From assembly GCA_021186555.1 (NCBI GenBank), contig JAJKFL010000003.1, forward strand, positions 40,072,408 through 40,136,407: a DNA stretch of 64,000 bases, read 5' to 3'. Below, in pieces: positions 37,101-50,300 of the stretch. The notes beneath the pieces were generated by a model. That model did no database searches, had not been told where the DNA came from, and was given only the letters and a program-made list of their open reading frames with translations. The stretch is from Reticulitermes speratus (lineage: Eukaryota > Arthropoda > Insecta > Blattodea > Rhinotermitidae). Numbering within the stretch: the stretch's first letter is position 1; each line of letters opens with the position of its first letter. Position numbers and translations under genes: made by a program.

Positions 37101-40100
37101 ATTACTTAGTGGCATCATTTGAAGTATCGGATGTACAATGAAGAATTTTTATTGGACACCTGACTTCGAAACACTGTGCATCAAACCAGTCAGTGACAGA
37201 GAGTAAAATTCCCGAAGAATAAAGATCTGAACTGTACCGCTTCGCAAGGCTGAAAAGTCGACAGAGGTTTCTAGGATTACTCGTTTTATTTGCGAAGTAT
37301 CTTACTTTACATATAGGTCGTACAGTTACTTCCCATACATGTTAGGTCGATGAATAATGTTCTCGTAAGTCGTTATGTTCTAAATATCAAACATATACGA
37401 ACGATTGTAGTGGTCATGCCAAACACTTCGACTGTAACTGGCACACTTCTTATCCCGAGACCGCTCAGATGACTGAGATCCTACGGTTGCATAGTTTTCC
37501 TGGAGATGCTTGTAAACATTAAAATAGGTCGAGGGGAGGATTGTCGTGTGGATGCCAAATGAAGTCTATGTCAATGACACCATCGCTCGAAATTTTGTTT
37601 CGCGTATTTTACATGGAGGAAGTAGGTGATTTAAATATTTTAGCGGGTATTGATTATTTTTTATTTGTGTTTTTGTGGATCTGAATAATGGAAAACTTAA
37701 CATACTGCTTATCGAGTATTTGATTAAGAATGCAGTCAAGCCCAGTACTAATATCATTCGCTTTTAGAATGTAATGTTTATTATTAAATTACGTTTACAG
37801 TCTTATACATAGCTAATGTATTTTGCATTTTTATTCTTGGTATTAACTGTGAATTAAAAGTATTATAGTAGGAACAGCGTACAGATTAGGCGGTTTACCA
37901 CTTGAAGCAACTCGCTCGGTTGTACTCGTTTGTGTTGTCGAGGTGCCTGACACCCTATGTGGAGATAAAACATTTTTTAGCTTACCAGAATTAAATTCGA
38001 TGGTCGACAAGCTAGACACACAGAGATCCCTAGCTTCCGTCCCAGGGTTGAACACAATTTTCATTGATAACAAAATAATAACACATCTTGTAATATCATA
38101 AATTTACGACAGTTCTCTGGTTAGCTTAACTCTATACCTCAATTTGATACAATATTGACAGTGAAATTTCCATTCAGGCTTCAACCTACGCGTTTATATA
38201 GCTACTGAACAGAGGGCAGAGAATTTATTAAATTTTCTTTCTCGTTTACTGTTCTAAGCCTAGAATGTCCCCCCATTATTCGACATCAGTGGTGACTGGT
38301 ATTGGCTGATCCTATGTTTCCCTTTTAAGTGTGAGAAACAGGGAACTATTGCTTGTGTAATTTTGTAACAGGAATAAAAAATCAGTCCGCAAGTTAATAT
38401 TTGAATTGAAAGGGTATAATGGAACTGCACGTTGTGGTTTTGAATGGATCTCGCTTACATGTGCAAACAGGATGTGCAACATTTTTATTCGAGCCCTGCG
38501 TAAAGCGACTTGTTATGGCATGGAGTAAGGGGGTTTAATTGGCAACAGAAGCGGGAACATTTTGTGTTCTGTCTTCTCTTAGTACGCATTTCTCTTTTCT
38601 CGTTGCATAGTACGCAGTCCTCTTTTCATAGTTTTCGTATTTCTCTGTGTTTTTTTTTTAATTTGAGTAAGAGGCTACAAATTATCTGTTGGTTCTCAAT
38701 CGAGGAATTCGGCTAAAACGATAAGATTTCTCACTTGAATTTTTGACTACTCCTCCACATTTTGGCAGAGAAACTGACGATTCTGACAAATATTTTCGTG
38801 TTTTTTTCAGTCTTTATAATGATGGGATAGTACCTTAAATTACAATTAAACCACAAACTATTTCGTTTACATCCGTTCATTATTTACTGCCATTGAGTCA
38901 TTCTACGCTATATAGTCTGAGTGACTGACAGCGTCGTTAAACAAAGAATAAATAAATAAATAAATATTGGTTACCAGCTCTTTGATTGGCATGGTATTAA
39001 TACTCATCACTTTTACGAGGTAATAAATCATTCCAAATGAATCATTTTATTCTTATGCAGTCTATTTGTAACAATCAAAATATGATTGAAATGTTGAACT
39101 TAAAACCACATTCATTACATAATATTTTCTCTAAGGCAGTATCCTCCACCGATTTCTTCAATACTCTGACGATGATCATCCGAACATCAACTACAGCCTC
39201 TTGAGTCCTTTTAGGTATAATCGGAAATTATTACCAAATTCAGAACATTGTATCAACCTCACAATGCTGCTATAAATCAGTCAACTATTCGTTTCTTTTG
39301 TGTTTTGACACCTAAAATTAGATTTTATTTTGTGAACAAAATTTATGAATAAATTTCAGTCAAATGTGATATGCAGGTGAATGTATGTGTGATATGTATC
39401 AACCCAGAATGATTTCTACTGGACAGAGAACACAAATATAATGTAATGAGTTTCTCAAAACGTATTGTGGTACAAAGACTGGTGCATGACAGGAATATAA
39501 ATCTCATTAAGGTGTAAAACTTCTCTTTGAAAAGCTTTTTTTAAATCTTTTAAACTAATTTAATGGAGCCGAGCCCATATTTAGATGTTGAGATTTGCTC
39601 AGTTTATCAATCATTTACACATATGTATATGACTATGCATATTAAAGAATGCATATTTTATGGTTAATAAATATTGGCATTCCTCTGAAATATGGAAGTA
39701 AATTATTTCTTTATTCTAAGGCTATGCTCTCTCCAATGTATTATAAATTCACCATTTGCTAAAGTTTGACTAACAAATCTGAAACTTTTTCTTCCACTTT
39801 GAAGGTATAAAGAACGACGTTGCATAAATAACAGTAGAGATTCGTCACCATCTACGTTGCTAGTCTTTGACTTCGAATACAAAAAGTGAACAACAAAAGG
39901 CGAGAATAATAAAAAACTTTCTTTCTTGAAATTTTATCTTAACTTTTGAAGTTTTAAAGAGCCTTTATTTCTGTAGAAATGCATAATACGCGTAGATCTA
40001 ATATTATTTAAGAAATGGAATGATTCATGAAGGTAATAAGATTACATTTCCCGTTTCTTCAGACAATCACTGAAAAGCACTGTATGTATTCATAATATGA

Positions 40101-40517
40101 CCTTCAGATTTGTGACACCTTATAGTGTTTTCCGAACATGTGAAGGTTTTGGAGGAAAACTCTGCCTCCATCTTCAGGGTGCATGTTGAAGCTGGAGACA
40201 GCATGTTTCTCGAAAACATTGTTTTCCACCGACTGGATTACATAGTGCATCATTGGGCCGTGTGTTCAGTCTACCCACATCTACCGCATTTATCTAATAT
40301 CCTTTTAATATTTTCCCGAAATTTAGACTATTTTTATTCATGTAGTCGTTTCCCGTAAAGTGTTTCTCCCACAATTTTTAGAAATGTTTCTCATTTGCAG
40401 CGTAAGACAGTCAGTCAACTTTCCACTCATTGGCTATATCTCATTGTGTTACACTTTGCATATGGGCACATAATAATTATCGTGCACACATTTTGGCATG
40501 TGCATACATAAGTACAC

Positions 40518-40995
40518 ATGTCCTTTAATTTATTTAGGGGTGTAAATCTTGAAATGGTGGCACAGAGCCGACTGACACATTTCAGAAAGCACCTTTGCCC
40601 TACGAGGAAGGGGGTGGGGGTTTGGGGCCAGAGTCTGCACATCGAGAAAGGTTTCATGCCATTTCAAAACCTGTTTAGTGACAATAGATCGTGGGGTAGA
40701 AGCGTGTTAATGAGCGACAAAGGGCATTTTTATGTATCGTGTATCCCATCGCCTGTACGTTCGCCGGAACTGACGGTCTCTGATTTCTTCCTACGGGGAT
40801 GCTTGAAAGGATGCGTATACAGGAATAGTCCACACACAATACAGGAGCTGAAGTGTGCTATTCGGGACGAAATTGCGACCGTAAATCAAGAGCTGTTGCG
40901 CCGAGTTTTTTGACAGTTTTGTAAATCGTTTAAGGTAATGGGTTTTAAATTGAGGACGCCACCTTCAAGATGTTATCTATTAGAAGTAATAAATA
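40518..40995 (+). mobile_element. Tc1/mariner-like transposase, DDE C-terminal fragment
   Basis: VLMSDKGHFYVS, then directly RSPELTVSDFFLRGCLKGCV, then NSPHTIQELKCAIRDEIATV and ELLRRVF; in another frame a short GRHLQDVIY end follows. These match insect transposases with ...MSDEAHFHL... and ...SPDLT..DFFLWGYLK... motifs. The segment between those two motifs, including the middle catalytic Asp region, is deleted. A non-functional remnant. Confidence 0.8.
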
Positions 40996-41269
40996 ATAAA
41001 TTGCTTTCTTTGTACATAAAACTGGTGAATTTTATTTTGTCCCTTTCATTTTGTGTAAAATGTCTTGTATCAAACTGTGCCAGTCGGCTGAGGTCCACTC
41101 TGTACTTTTCTTTTAATCCGTATCAGAAATTTAGCCGTTGACTTCTCTTCTAGAAGTAATTTAATATTCTTGAAGGTAGCATATATATGTATATATATTA
41201 CACACAGTATGCATAATATGCATAGCGTGGCTATATCAGAGATAACTTCGGTAGGCATGTAATGAGAAA

Positions 41270-41359
41270 TTAATGTCTAATAATGAGAACTTCATATTCT
41301 TTGAACGGTATTTCCTCTCCACCATAGGGGATGTAGCAGACTCCGTGGCTGCGTTGCAC
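41270..41359 (-). CDS. DM9 gene coding exon 4 and stop
   Basis: It begins after CTGTATCTTCTCAG and encodes 29 residues then TAA. SHGVCYIPYGGEE followed by EYEVL is the expected end of the second DM9 unit, which confirms that exon 3 must splice here rather than read through. Confidence 0.93.
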   Translation of the reverse strand: MQRSHGVCYIPYGGEEIPFKEYEVLIIRH

Positions 41360-44300
41360 CTGAGAAGATACAGAGAAATTGAGTATATTACCTGAACCAG
41401 ATTTCTGATTTCTATGACGTAATTTAGGAAATGTAATGTAATAAAATTAATGAATAAACATGCAAGGCAGGAGTGTATAAGCAAGGCAATTCACAAAGGG
41501 CAGGGAGATCTTATAAATTCTGAGATATCCTCCTTACAAATGGTGACCCTTCGCCACACTTACAGTGAAATTTAGAACGAAAGAGACACAAGACAATTTA
41601 AGGCTAAAATATAAGTCACTGTGAAAGAGGTTTGTGTATGCCAGTGATATGAAAGTGTATAAAATTGCTTTGAAGATCTATCTTTTAAACGTCTATGTAA
41701 TGGTTGAAATGAAGTGTCATTCTTTACAACATGTGTTTGTGAGGAAACTGTTGCATCATTTATTTCGATTGAACTATGCTATAGACGGAAATTTCCTTGC
41801 ACAGACTGCATAACAAAAGTAGGAGTGAAATATAAAAGTAATGCATTTAGTTTTTGTTTACATGTTTACTAAATCCTAATTGGAAATTCTTGTTTACCAT
41901 ATGTGAAACAAGAAGGAAAATGTCATGAAAGGCTATGTCAGTGAACTGTCGACGGGAAAGGAAAGGCATTTTGAGCTTTGGAGCAGTAAAATTAATTGTA
42001 TTTATAAATGTGAACATAATAATTGAAAAGGCTTACTTTTTCCTGGGATATGTCGTTTCTTTTGGAAACCTACTAAGAGTATAATATTATCAGGTTTATG
42101 AAATTAGGGAAGGTGGGGTAGGTAGGACTTTGTAGAACGTATGGAGAGATTCATACAATATTTTAATCGAGGTATGTGAAAAGAAGCAGCGGCTGGAAGA
42201 ATTCAATATAAAATGGGAATATAATATCTGAATGGATCTTAAAGTTATGTGGTATGAGTTTGTGTTCAGTTTAGGGGTCTAGTCCCTGGGGCCTACTCAG
42301 CCTCCTATACAATGGGTACCGGGTCTTTCCCGGGGGTAAAGCGGCCGGGGCGTGGTGCTGACCACCCACCCCCAACTAGCGCCGGGGTCAAGAATGAGTA
42401 GAGCTATACCTCTACTCCCCCTTTGGGCCTTCGTGGCCTGTTATGGGGAAAACTTTACTTTACTTTACTTTAGGGGTCTAGTGGCGGATTCTTGTGAACA
42501 CGGTGATTAACTTTGGGCTCCGTAAAAGGCTAGAAATTTCTTAGCCAGTTCAGCGATTATCAGCGTGACAAACGAATAGCGCCATTAGTTAATCTTAATT
42601 TAAGACTGCTACTGGTACTACGTTTTTAATTCAGTCACTGTGGCCATGATCCCGTCACGTCCGCCTTGTATGTCTGTGGCACCATTAGAATTCGCCTACA
42701 TGCTTGTAGAGCCTAAGCCGGCTCTCGTCTGAGGATCCTTTTCCCGATGAGAACTAACCAATTAACTGACTGACTAACTATTTATCTTTATGGAGCAGCG
42801 TCTTGCGTGCAAAGCTAATAGTATCTCAACTAGTCAACAAGATACCCGCATTTTGTAGACTCCGAAGTTTCATTACCGCTTTTACAAGAGCCCGCTACCT
42901 CTCCATATCCTGGGCCGAATCAATCCAGTCCACGCCTTTCCAACCGATTTTATTAATATCCATTTTTATATTTCATCCCATTTACGCCTACTTCTTCCAA
43001 GTGGCCTCTTTCCCCACAGTGTCCCTACCAAAACACTGCATGCATCTCGTCTCTCACCCAAACATGCCACGTGCTCCGCACATCTAATTCTTCTTGATTC
43101 CATCACCCGAGTACAAATCATGAAGTTCCTAAATGTGCAGGTTTTTCCACTCCCCTCTTACCTTGTAGCTATTAGGCCCAAATATCTTCCTGAGCCCTCT
43201 ATTCTCAAGCACCCTCAATCTGTGTCCTTCATTCAGTGTGACTGATCAAGTTTCAAGCCGATATGAAAAGCATGCAACTTTTTTTGGTACATTTTAATCT
43301 TTTTATTTTTGAAACTCCAACGGGAAGACTTACGATTCTGGATCGAATGGTAGCAGGCATTCCCGTTGTTCAATCTGTTCCTTATAAGGACACTACAGAA
43401 AAAATGGAGAAGACATAACATTGAAGAATGCTGTCAAATGGGATATGAACACCATGTAGTCTGGTCAAAAGCTTACCCTATTCCCGAGAAGCCTGCTGCT
43501 TCCATCCAGAAGATTTCCCTAAACATCGGTTGCAATCTACAAGTTGACGAGTCTTTAGATCCTTCAGGACAGTAACTTTAATAGTCTCCGTCGTGAGAGA
43601 TATGCCTCACAACAAAAACATTGTTCCCAAGTGCGTACCTTGCCTGGAGTGAGGGTGCCATCGTGGAAGACACGGCCCACGTAAAGTTTCTCTCCTTCCT
43701 TTGTCATGCCTGCAGCCAAAGCTTCCTCCGGCACATGTCCCTCACTTGCAGTCTGCCACATGGCAAGTCCGTGACATAACACCTGCAGCACAGTAAAACG
43801 GCTTAATTACACTACTATCTAGAGATCACTTTGTGCATTTTTACACATTTCTTGCTGCGATAATTAATGTTGAGATGTGGTATTAATAATGAAATATAGT
43901 TTCGAAATTTATTTAACGACGCTGCTCTCATTAAATCATAGGGCATCGATTGAATGAATGAAAATGAAAAGGAAAGTGTGTGGAAAGAAAAGGTCTTGGC
44001 CTCGTGTAAAACACTATCCAAAAATTTCCTTGGGATTGCTGACGTAAATCACAAGATATGTAAGTCAATTTAGTCGTTGTTCCGGCCGAAGTTCTATCGG
44101 ACATCTGCAACATGCAAGTCAGAGGCGTCGTGGCTTGAGCCAGCTTGCTCAGGAATGAAATTTAATAATTAAAAAAAAACTAAGTTAAACGAATTCATGC
44201 ATATTTTAAATGTATTTATTATTGTTAATCCATACATGATTTATTAGAAGGTAGCTAACGTTTTGTAAATAATTAAGGATGAACTAAATTAAATTAGTAA

Positions 44301-47300
44301 ACAGTGTTGAAAGTTGAATAATTGTAAGAAGTCCTGGTTGTCTGAGTAATTGTCTTTTACCTTTTGAAAGAAACTCTTTAAATGACTAAGTTCTTTATAT
44401 GAGCATGTCAGTGATTTTTGTGAATATGGCCTGCATTTTGAAACAGCCGTTCCTTTTTTCATGGTTATATTTAACGACGCCTTAACACCGAAATACGTCA
44501 TATTATTCCAAATAGAAGAATAACTATGAAGGACGTAGTGGAAGGAGATGGAAGTTGCCGATCGCAGCATATTCTTAATTACCAATTCCGACATTTGGAG
44601 ATGCTCAGACAATAAACCTAGCAGGATAGCTAACCTCCTGGTCGAGATTCGAATACGGAACAATGGTGCGTTCGAATGCAAAGCTGTGCAAATCTGTACC
44701 TCATAATGCGAAACCTGATGCTCTTGGCCGCCGTAGGCCACATATGCAGCGCCGTTGTTGGGAACTATTTTGGCAGGTAGAATGTCAGACTCATAATACG
44801 CGCGTCCGATGTACAGCGAGCCTCCATCTTTGTCGTGTCCTGCAAGAATTGCTCCTTCAGGCACGGAGCCGAAGCTCCCTCCGACCCAGCAGGCACCTGT
44901 GAAGAGTCCAGTCCGTCGTAACTAAATTCCGTAATGTGTCGAGTAGTTATTCATATTTAGCATGTACAACAATACTGTCGATCATTATAAAACGCTATAG
45001 GCCTGTTAGGTTTGAAACATTCAAGGATCATTTACTCTAAAAATAAGAAATGTTTATAAAATTTTCTTTTCAGAAAACCTGATGGGAAGAGACCATTTGC
45101 GAGGCCCAGTCATAGATGTTACTATATTACCAAAATATATCTTAAAGAAACAGGATGTGAGAATCTGGTTCAATTAATTTTGGTCAGAATAGCTACCACT
45201 GGCAGGTTCTTACGAACATGAGGAAATTCAAGTCTTCTGGGATGTTACGCCGTGTTGGTTGGAGGGTTAGGATCGTGAATCTGGGAAATTGAACGGGCCT
45301 TTATGGGACGTGACGTGTCTCACAATAGTATCATTCACACGACATTATTTCTGAAGGAGTACACGATACATGACCTACAACTAAATTCTCGAGGCAAGAG
45401 GAGGATTACCATCCTACCGTCGAAAGAATAACTGGTAGTCATGTGCCAAGTATGAGCAGTGTTCTGGTTAGTAATCATGCTAGGGCCTCTCCATTTGTAG
45501 CTTAAAACCATAACCACAACTGTGCTTAAATTGTATCGAATATCTCGATTTCAAATTTTACGAAAAAATGTACCCTCTCTAAATTCGTTAAGCATCTTTC
45601 ATGAAAATATGAAGGGACGAAGAAGCAAAGTGATGAATCAATAAATGATTTTGAAATAAGTAGCATAAATATCCATGTGCTGTGTTTAATGAACATCACA
45701 TGAAAGATCAGGAACTGTTCCATCTCTCATTACCTGGATATTTATTGGTATCAAGTTCTTAACGACAAGACGTCACTGTTTAAATGGTACTATGACATTT
45801 TGTGTTGTATGTACCGTGCATTTAATCGTGAGTTTAAGTCAAAACCAACACTATACCTCATCGCACACGTAATACACAACGCTGCAGGACGTGATCAACA
45901 ATAGATCAACCACAAGCTTGTATAAGTGGCCTACAACCAATTTTTTTAAAAACCATTTTAAATTTTAAATACAATATCGATTAATGAAAAACTATTTGTA
46001 TATATTTTATACTGAGTTCATATGGCATATTTATTTGCAATCACTACTTGAGGCATAATGTATTAGTGTTTTTAATTTTTAATTTTATAATTTCATGCAT
46101 ATTATATATATTTTTAACATTGTAAGCTGCGTAAATACTTCTACTGTAAAACCAACTATTGTGTGTTTGGATGCAATAAGTAATTGTAATTCTTTGATAA
46201 ATACCCCCTGAGGTGGCAATTGTTTGCCGAAACATATGTAGGGGTTGTAAATACATCTTATACTATTAATAATCTTGTGCATTTGTTGGTTTTGGTTAAA
46301 CTCAAGGTACTATGAATGTCTGTGTAATTCAAAATCTGAATTTATAATTTGTGGTGACATAAATACAGTTACCTGGATTAAAACTACACAAGGCAGCCAC
46401 TAACTTGACTTTTAACAATATGTAATGTGCCACATGCAGGAAATATTGCAACAAGGATTAAAAACTTCTGTGTTACTGCAATTGATAACAATTTTGTGAA
46501 TAACGTGACTAAATTCAATCTTTTTCATCTCCCATACTAGACGGCCAATCAGAAGATGATGCCCCGTTTTCTTATAATCAATAACATTTAGGCAGCAACA
46601 TATACAAGTGTAGTAACTTCGAGGCAGAGGAACGGAATGACAAATTATTAAATAGATTAAATTTTGTACAAGAATCTTCAAATACAAAATTCTTTGAAAA
46701 CAAATTCGATAACTGCCTGTATTGAAATAATAATACTAATCAAGTGATTTTGTAAGTTACATGGAGAACGTTAGAATTCACGTCAGGAACACGAATTCAA
46801 TTTATTTTCGCTGTTTTCAACCTGTAATGAATATGGAATTATTATTTGGAGTCATTAATCTTGCAGTAGGAAGGTATTTACTTTGCAAAAGAAAACTGTT
46901 AGAATTATGTTTGCCTCAAACCCTCAGAAATTAGTGCACATATCTGTTTAAGAGATAAGATGTTTTTTACCTGTTCCATGCCAGTATATGTTTTCGTTAA
47001 TGAGCTTCGTTGTAAATAAGCAAGATACATTTGAAACGAATTTAATCGTACATAGTGTTGATACAAGAAATAAATGCCTATTCACAGAACAATTGCCAGA
47101 ATTTCATATGTCATAAAAGTACATACTATGCTGACGACAAATATTCAGTAGTTTTCCATGTAGGCTCAAAACGTCTGATCAATGAAAAGGCTAAATTTAA
47201 AGTAGCATTAAGACTATACTTAAATACACACCCATTTTTGTCTGTTGATAAATTTCTGTTGTTTATAAACGACTCAAAATCTTATTGTCAGCTGTATGTA

Positions 47301-50300
47301 TTGAATCTGTGTAACATTATACTGCTGTAAATGAAATACTTATACGTTTGTTTTGTATGTGTATATTTTGTATATTAGTCACTTGACCAAATTTTGGATC
47401 CATGGATGTATGTATATATGTATGTATGTATGTACGTACGATTATGTGTGTAATGTATGTATGCGTCTATGTATTGTACGTACTATGTATTTTATGTGTA
47501 TGTATATGTAATTTGTATGTATATGTATGTGTATGTATGTATGCACGTGTGTATATGTTGTGTGCATGTGTGCATGTGATGTGTGAATGCGTGCATGTGT
47601 GTATGCGCGTGTGTATGTAAACACCAACCCTTTGAGGGATCACAGTGCCTTCTAAACCTCTGTCACCATTTAACAATCGACGCACAGTAACATTCCAAAA
47701 GACTTGATTCTTCAGCAGCACCTCTGTTTACACCTCAAATTTCGCATGACATTGAAACTTAGGATGCCATAAACGACGGGGCATTTCTTGATCATGTCAG
47801 ATTGTTTAACGATGAGTAAACCAACGTTTCGAGGACAATCTCTTCCGTCGTCATCAGGGAACTGACCACCTTCCAAATCTGTCCGCGTCATGATAAGCCT
47901 GTCCGTTATAGCCGGTGACGTGACAAGGGGGTTGGTGGGCGGAGTCAAGTACCTGCCCTGCTGGGTCCTCCTCTTACGCTGTTTAATATGTTGGTTATAG
48001 GTGACTAGGCCTGGCTCATTATGCAGCCACCGTCTCTGTTAAATTATTCTTGTTCACGTGTGTTTCGATAGCTTCCTGTACCAGGCGGTCCACGTAAACG
48101 TTGGTTCACTCGCCATTAATCAATCTGTCGCGACTGCTAGCCCGAGAACATTTTATTCTGTTTAGTCGCCGTGAAAGCTTTAAATTATGTATTTCTTGAT
48201 CAGCTGTGAAACGTTTAGTTTCTCAGGACTTTTCTACATGGTTTATTTATTTACACAATTAAATCATGCACGATGAAATTCGTTAAGTGATTTAGACTAA
48301 CAGATCTGCTACATAGTGTGAACTACGTTACTGTGGTCTGCTGTGCAATACTTAATGCTCCTGTACTTACCAGACATGTCCTCTCCTCACAATGGTTGTA
48401 ATGCAAATGACTGTTCAGCAGTATTCCAGCTCTATCATACGGGTGTGCGGGCTGGCATTATCTTGTTTGAGCAACCTCAAGTACAGTCCCAAGCAGTAAG
48501 AGGACAATTTCAGGAAACGGAACTGTAGACTATGTAGTTAGCGTCCTGTCTATTACTCTGCTGAGAGGAAATGGTTAAAAACAATTTTGCCATTGCCAAT
48601 AACACATCTTTTTGCCAACATCACAGAGGGTAACATACGGCCGCACAGGCTCAAGAAAAAGTTAATACATGAACCAACACACGCACTTAATAAAATACAG
48701 TTCTTAGCAAGTATTAAACTCCTACATGTTTCGGCATCTGGATGCCATCCTTGGGGAGTTTTTTAGATCCAAGGAATTCAAGCCGAACACGTTAATCAAG
48801 GTATTGCGTTGCGATGCAATACCTAGCACCTAGAGGGTAAGTTTTGCACACACGTTGAAACAACTGATGTGATTACACTGGTCAACAGTGAAAAAGTTAC
48901 GGAGTTGAAACTAGTTCATCTCAACTAATTTGAGGTCGCTGAGAACGAATATGATGCTTAAAATTGTTTGTTAGCTCTTGTTTTGAAGTAACAGGCCTTT
49001 ATTAATGTGACCGATTTTTATTATTTTCCTTACATTTTGTTTATACACGAAAGACTGAAATGGGTCTACATTTCCATTCCTAACCGTAATTTATGCTATA
49101 GGCTTATACTTACACTAAGATTGTGTACTTGCATATTCACAAAATTATATAGGCCTATATATTGAGCCGGTTCTGGCGTAGTGCAACTGCAGTGACTTGG
49201 TGTCGGTCATCGTCGGATCGTGTCGGGTCGCGCTAGCTAATTGTCGGGGATTCCCGCGCCTTTTCCACGGTGTGCCACATGGTATTTAGAGTTTCAGTGT
49301 GCTTTCTCGCTGCATCCGTGCTCGGTTACAATATCTTGTTTTTTAAAGCGAAGAAAACTAAGATGCCTCGTAAATGTGTGAACCGTTCAGATAGTTTTTG
49401 TTATGTTTGTGGGAAAGTGACATTTGCTTCACAAAAGCGTGCTCTAACTCCAATTGTGAAAAAGGCGTACCATCTATACTTCGGTTGTAAAGTTGGGGAT
49501 CAGGACAAGAGCTGGGCTCCACACATATGCTGCAACTCTTGTTCGGCAAATCTTTGCGGCTGGTTAAATCACAAGAAGCGTTCTATGCCTTTTGCTGTAC
49601 CCATGGTGTGGCGTGAGCCAACAAACCACATTACTGACTGCTATTTCTGCATGGTTCCTCCACTGGAACATGGAACGTCGAAGAAGAAAAAGTGTAAACT
49701 GAGCTACCCAAATATACCATCTGCGATACTACCGGTGCTCCATGGAGACGATCTACCTATTCCAGAACCGCCTGACTCATTTGAAATCGAAGATGATGAT
49801 GAAGATGAGTAATGCAGTAATACAAATGTCTCAAGTTCTAGCGATCCAGATTTTATATCTGATGAAGCATGTACTGAGCCACGCAGAATAACACAGAACG
49901 AATTGAACGACCTTGTGCGAGATCTAGATTTGTCGAAAGGTAAAGCTGAACTCTTGGGCTCAAGATTGCAGCAGTGGAATCTACTTGGTGAGGGCGTCTG
50001 CGTGTCTACATTTCGTTCACGTCATAAAGACTTTGTTTCATTCTTTTCAATGAAAAGTAATCTCGTCACCTGCCATGACATTGATGGTCTGATGTCAGCT
50101 CTCAACATCAATCATAACCCTGATGAATGGAGACTTTTCATAGACTCCTCACAGTTGAGTTTGAAAGCAGTATTATTGCATAATGGCAACATTTTGCCAT
50201 CGATTCCAATCGGTCATGTAGTTCACATGAAAGAAACATACAGCAACATGAAACAACTGTTGGAGTGCATAAACTATGATAAATATAAATGGCAGCTTTG

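Larger units (their letters stand above)
32446..40517. other. Long stretch with no gene recognised
   Basis: AT-rich, with TA runs at 33439-33464 and 34797-34818, an AAAT run near 38945-38963, and two divergent foldback-MITE fragments (35964 and 37047). Frames up to 123 codons exist, but none shows a domain or exon-like borders I trust. Regulatory or RNA content cannot be excluded. Confidence 0.45.

Noticed and set aside
44289-44699. Long extension of the DM9 exon 2 frame
   Set aside because: DM9 similarity stops at the donor and continues in exon 3; the extension is intron.
47402-47721. Frames rich in VCMYV or THTH
   Set aside because: They are translations of the TATG/TGTA microsatellite.
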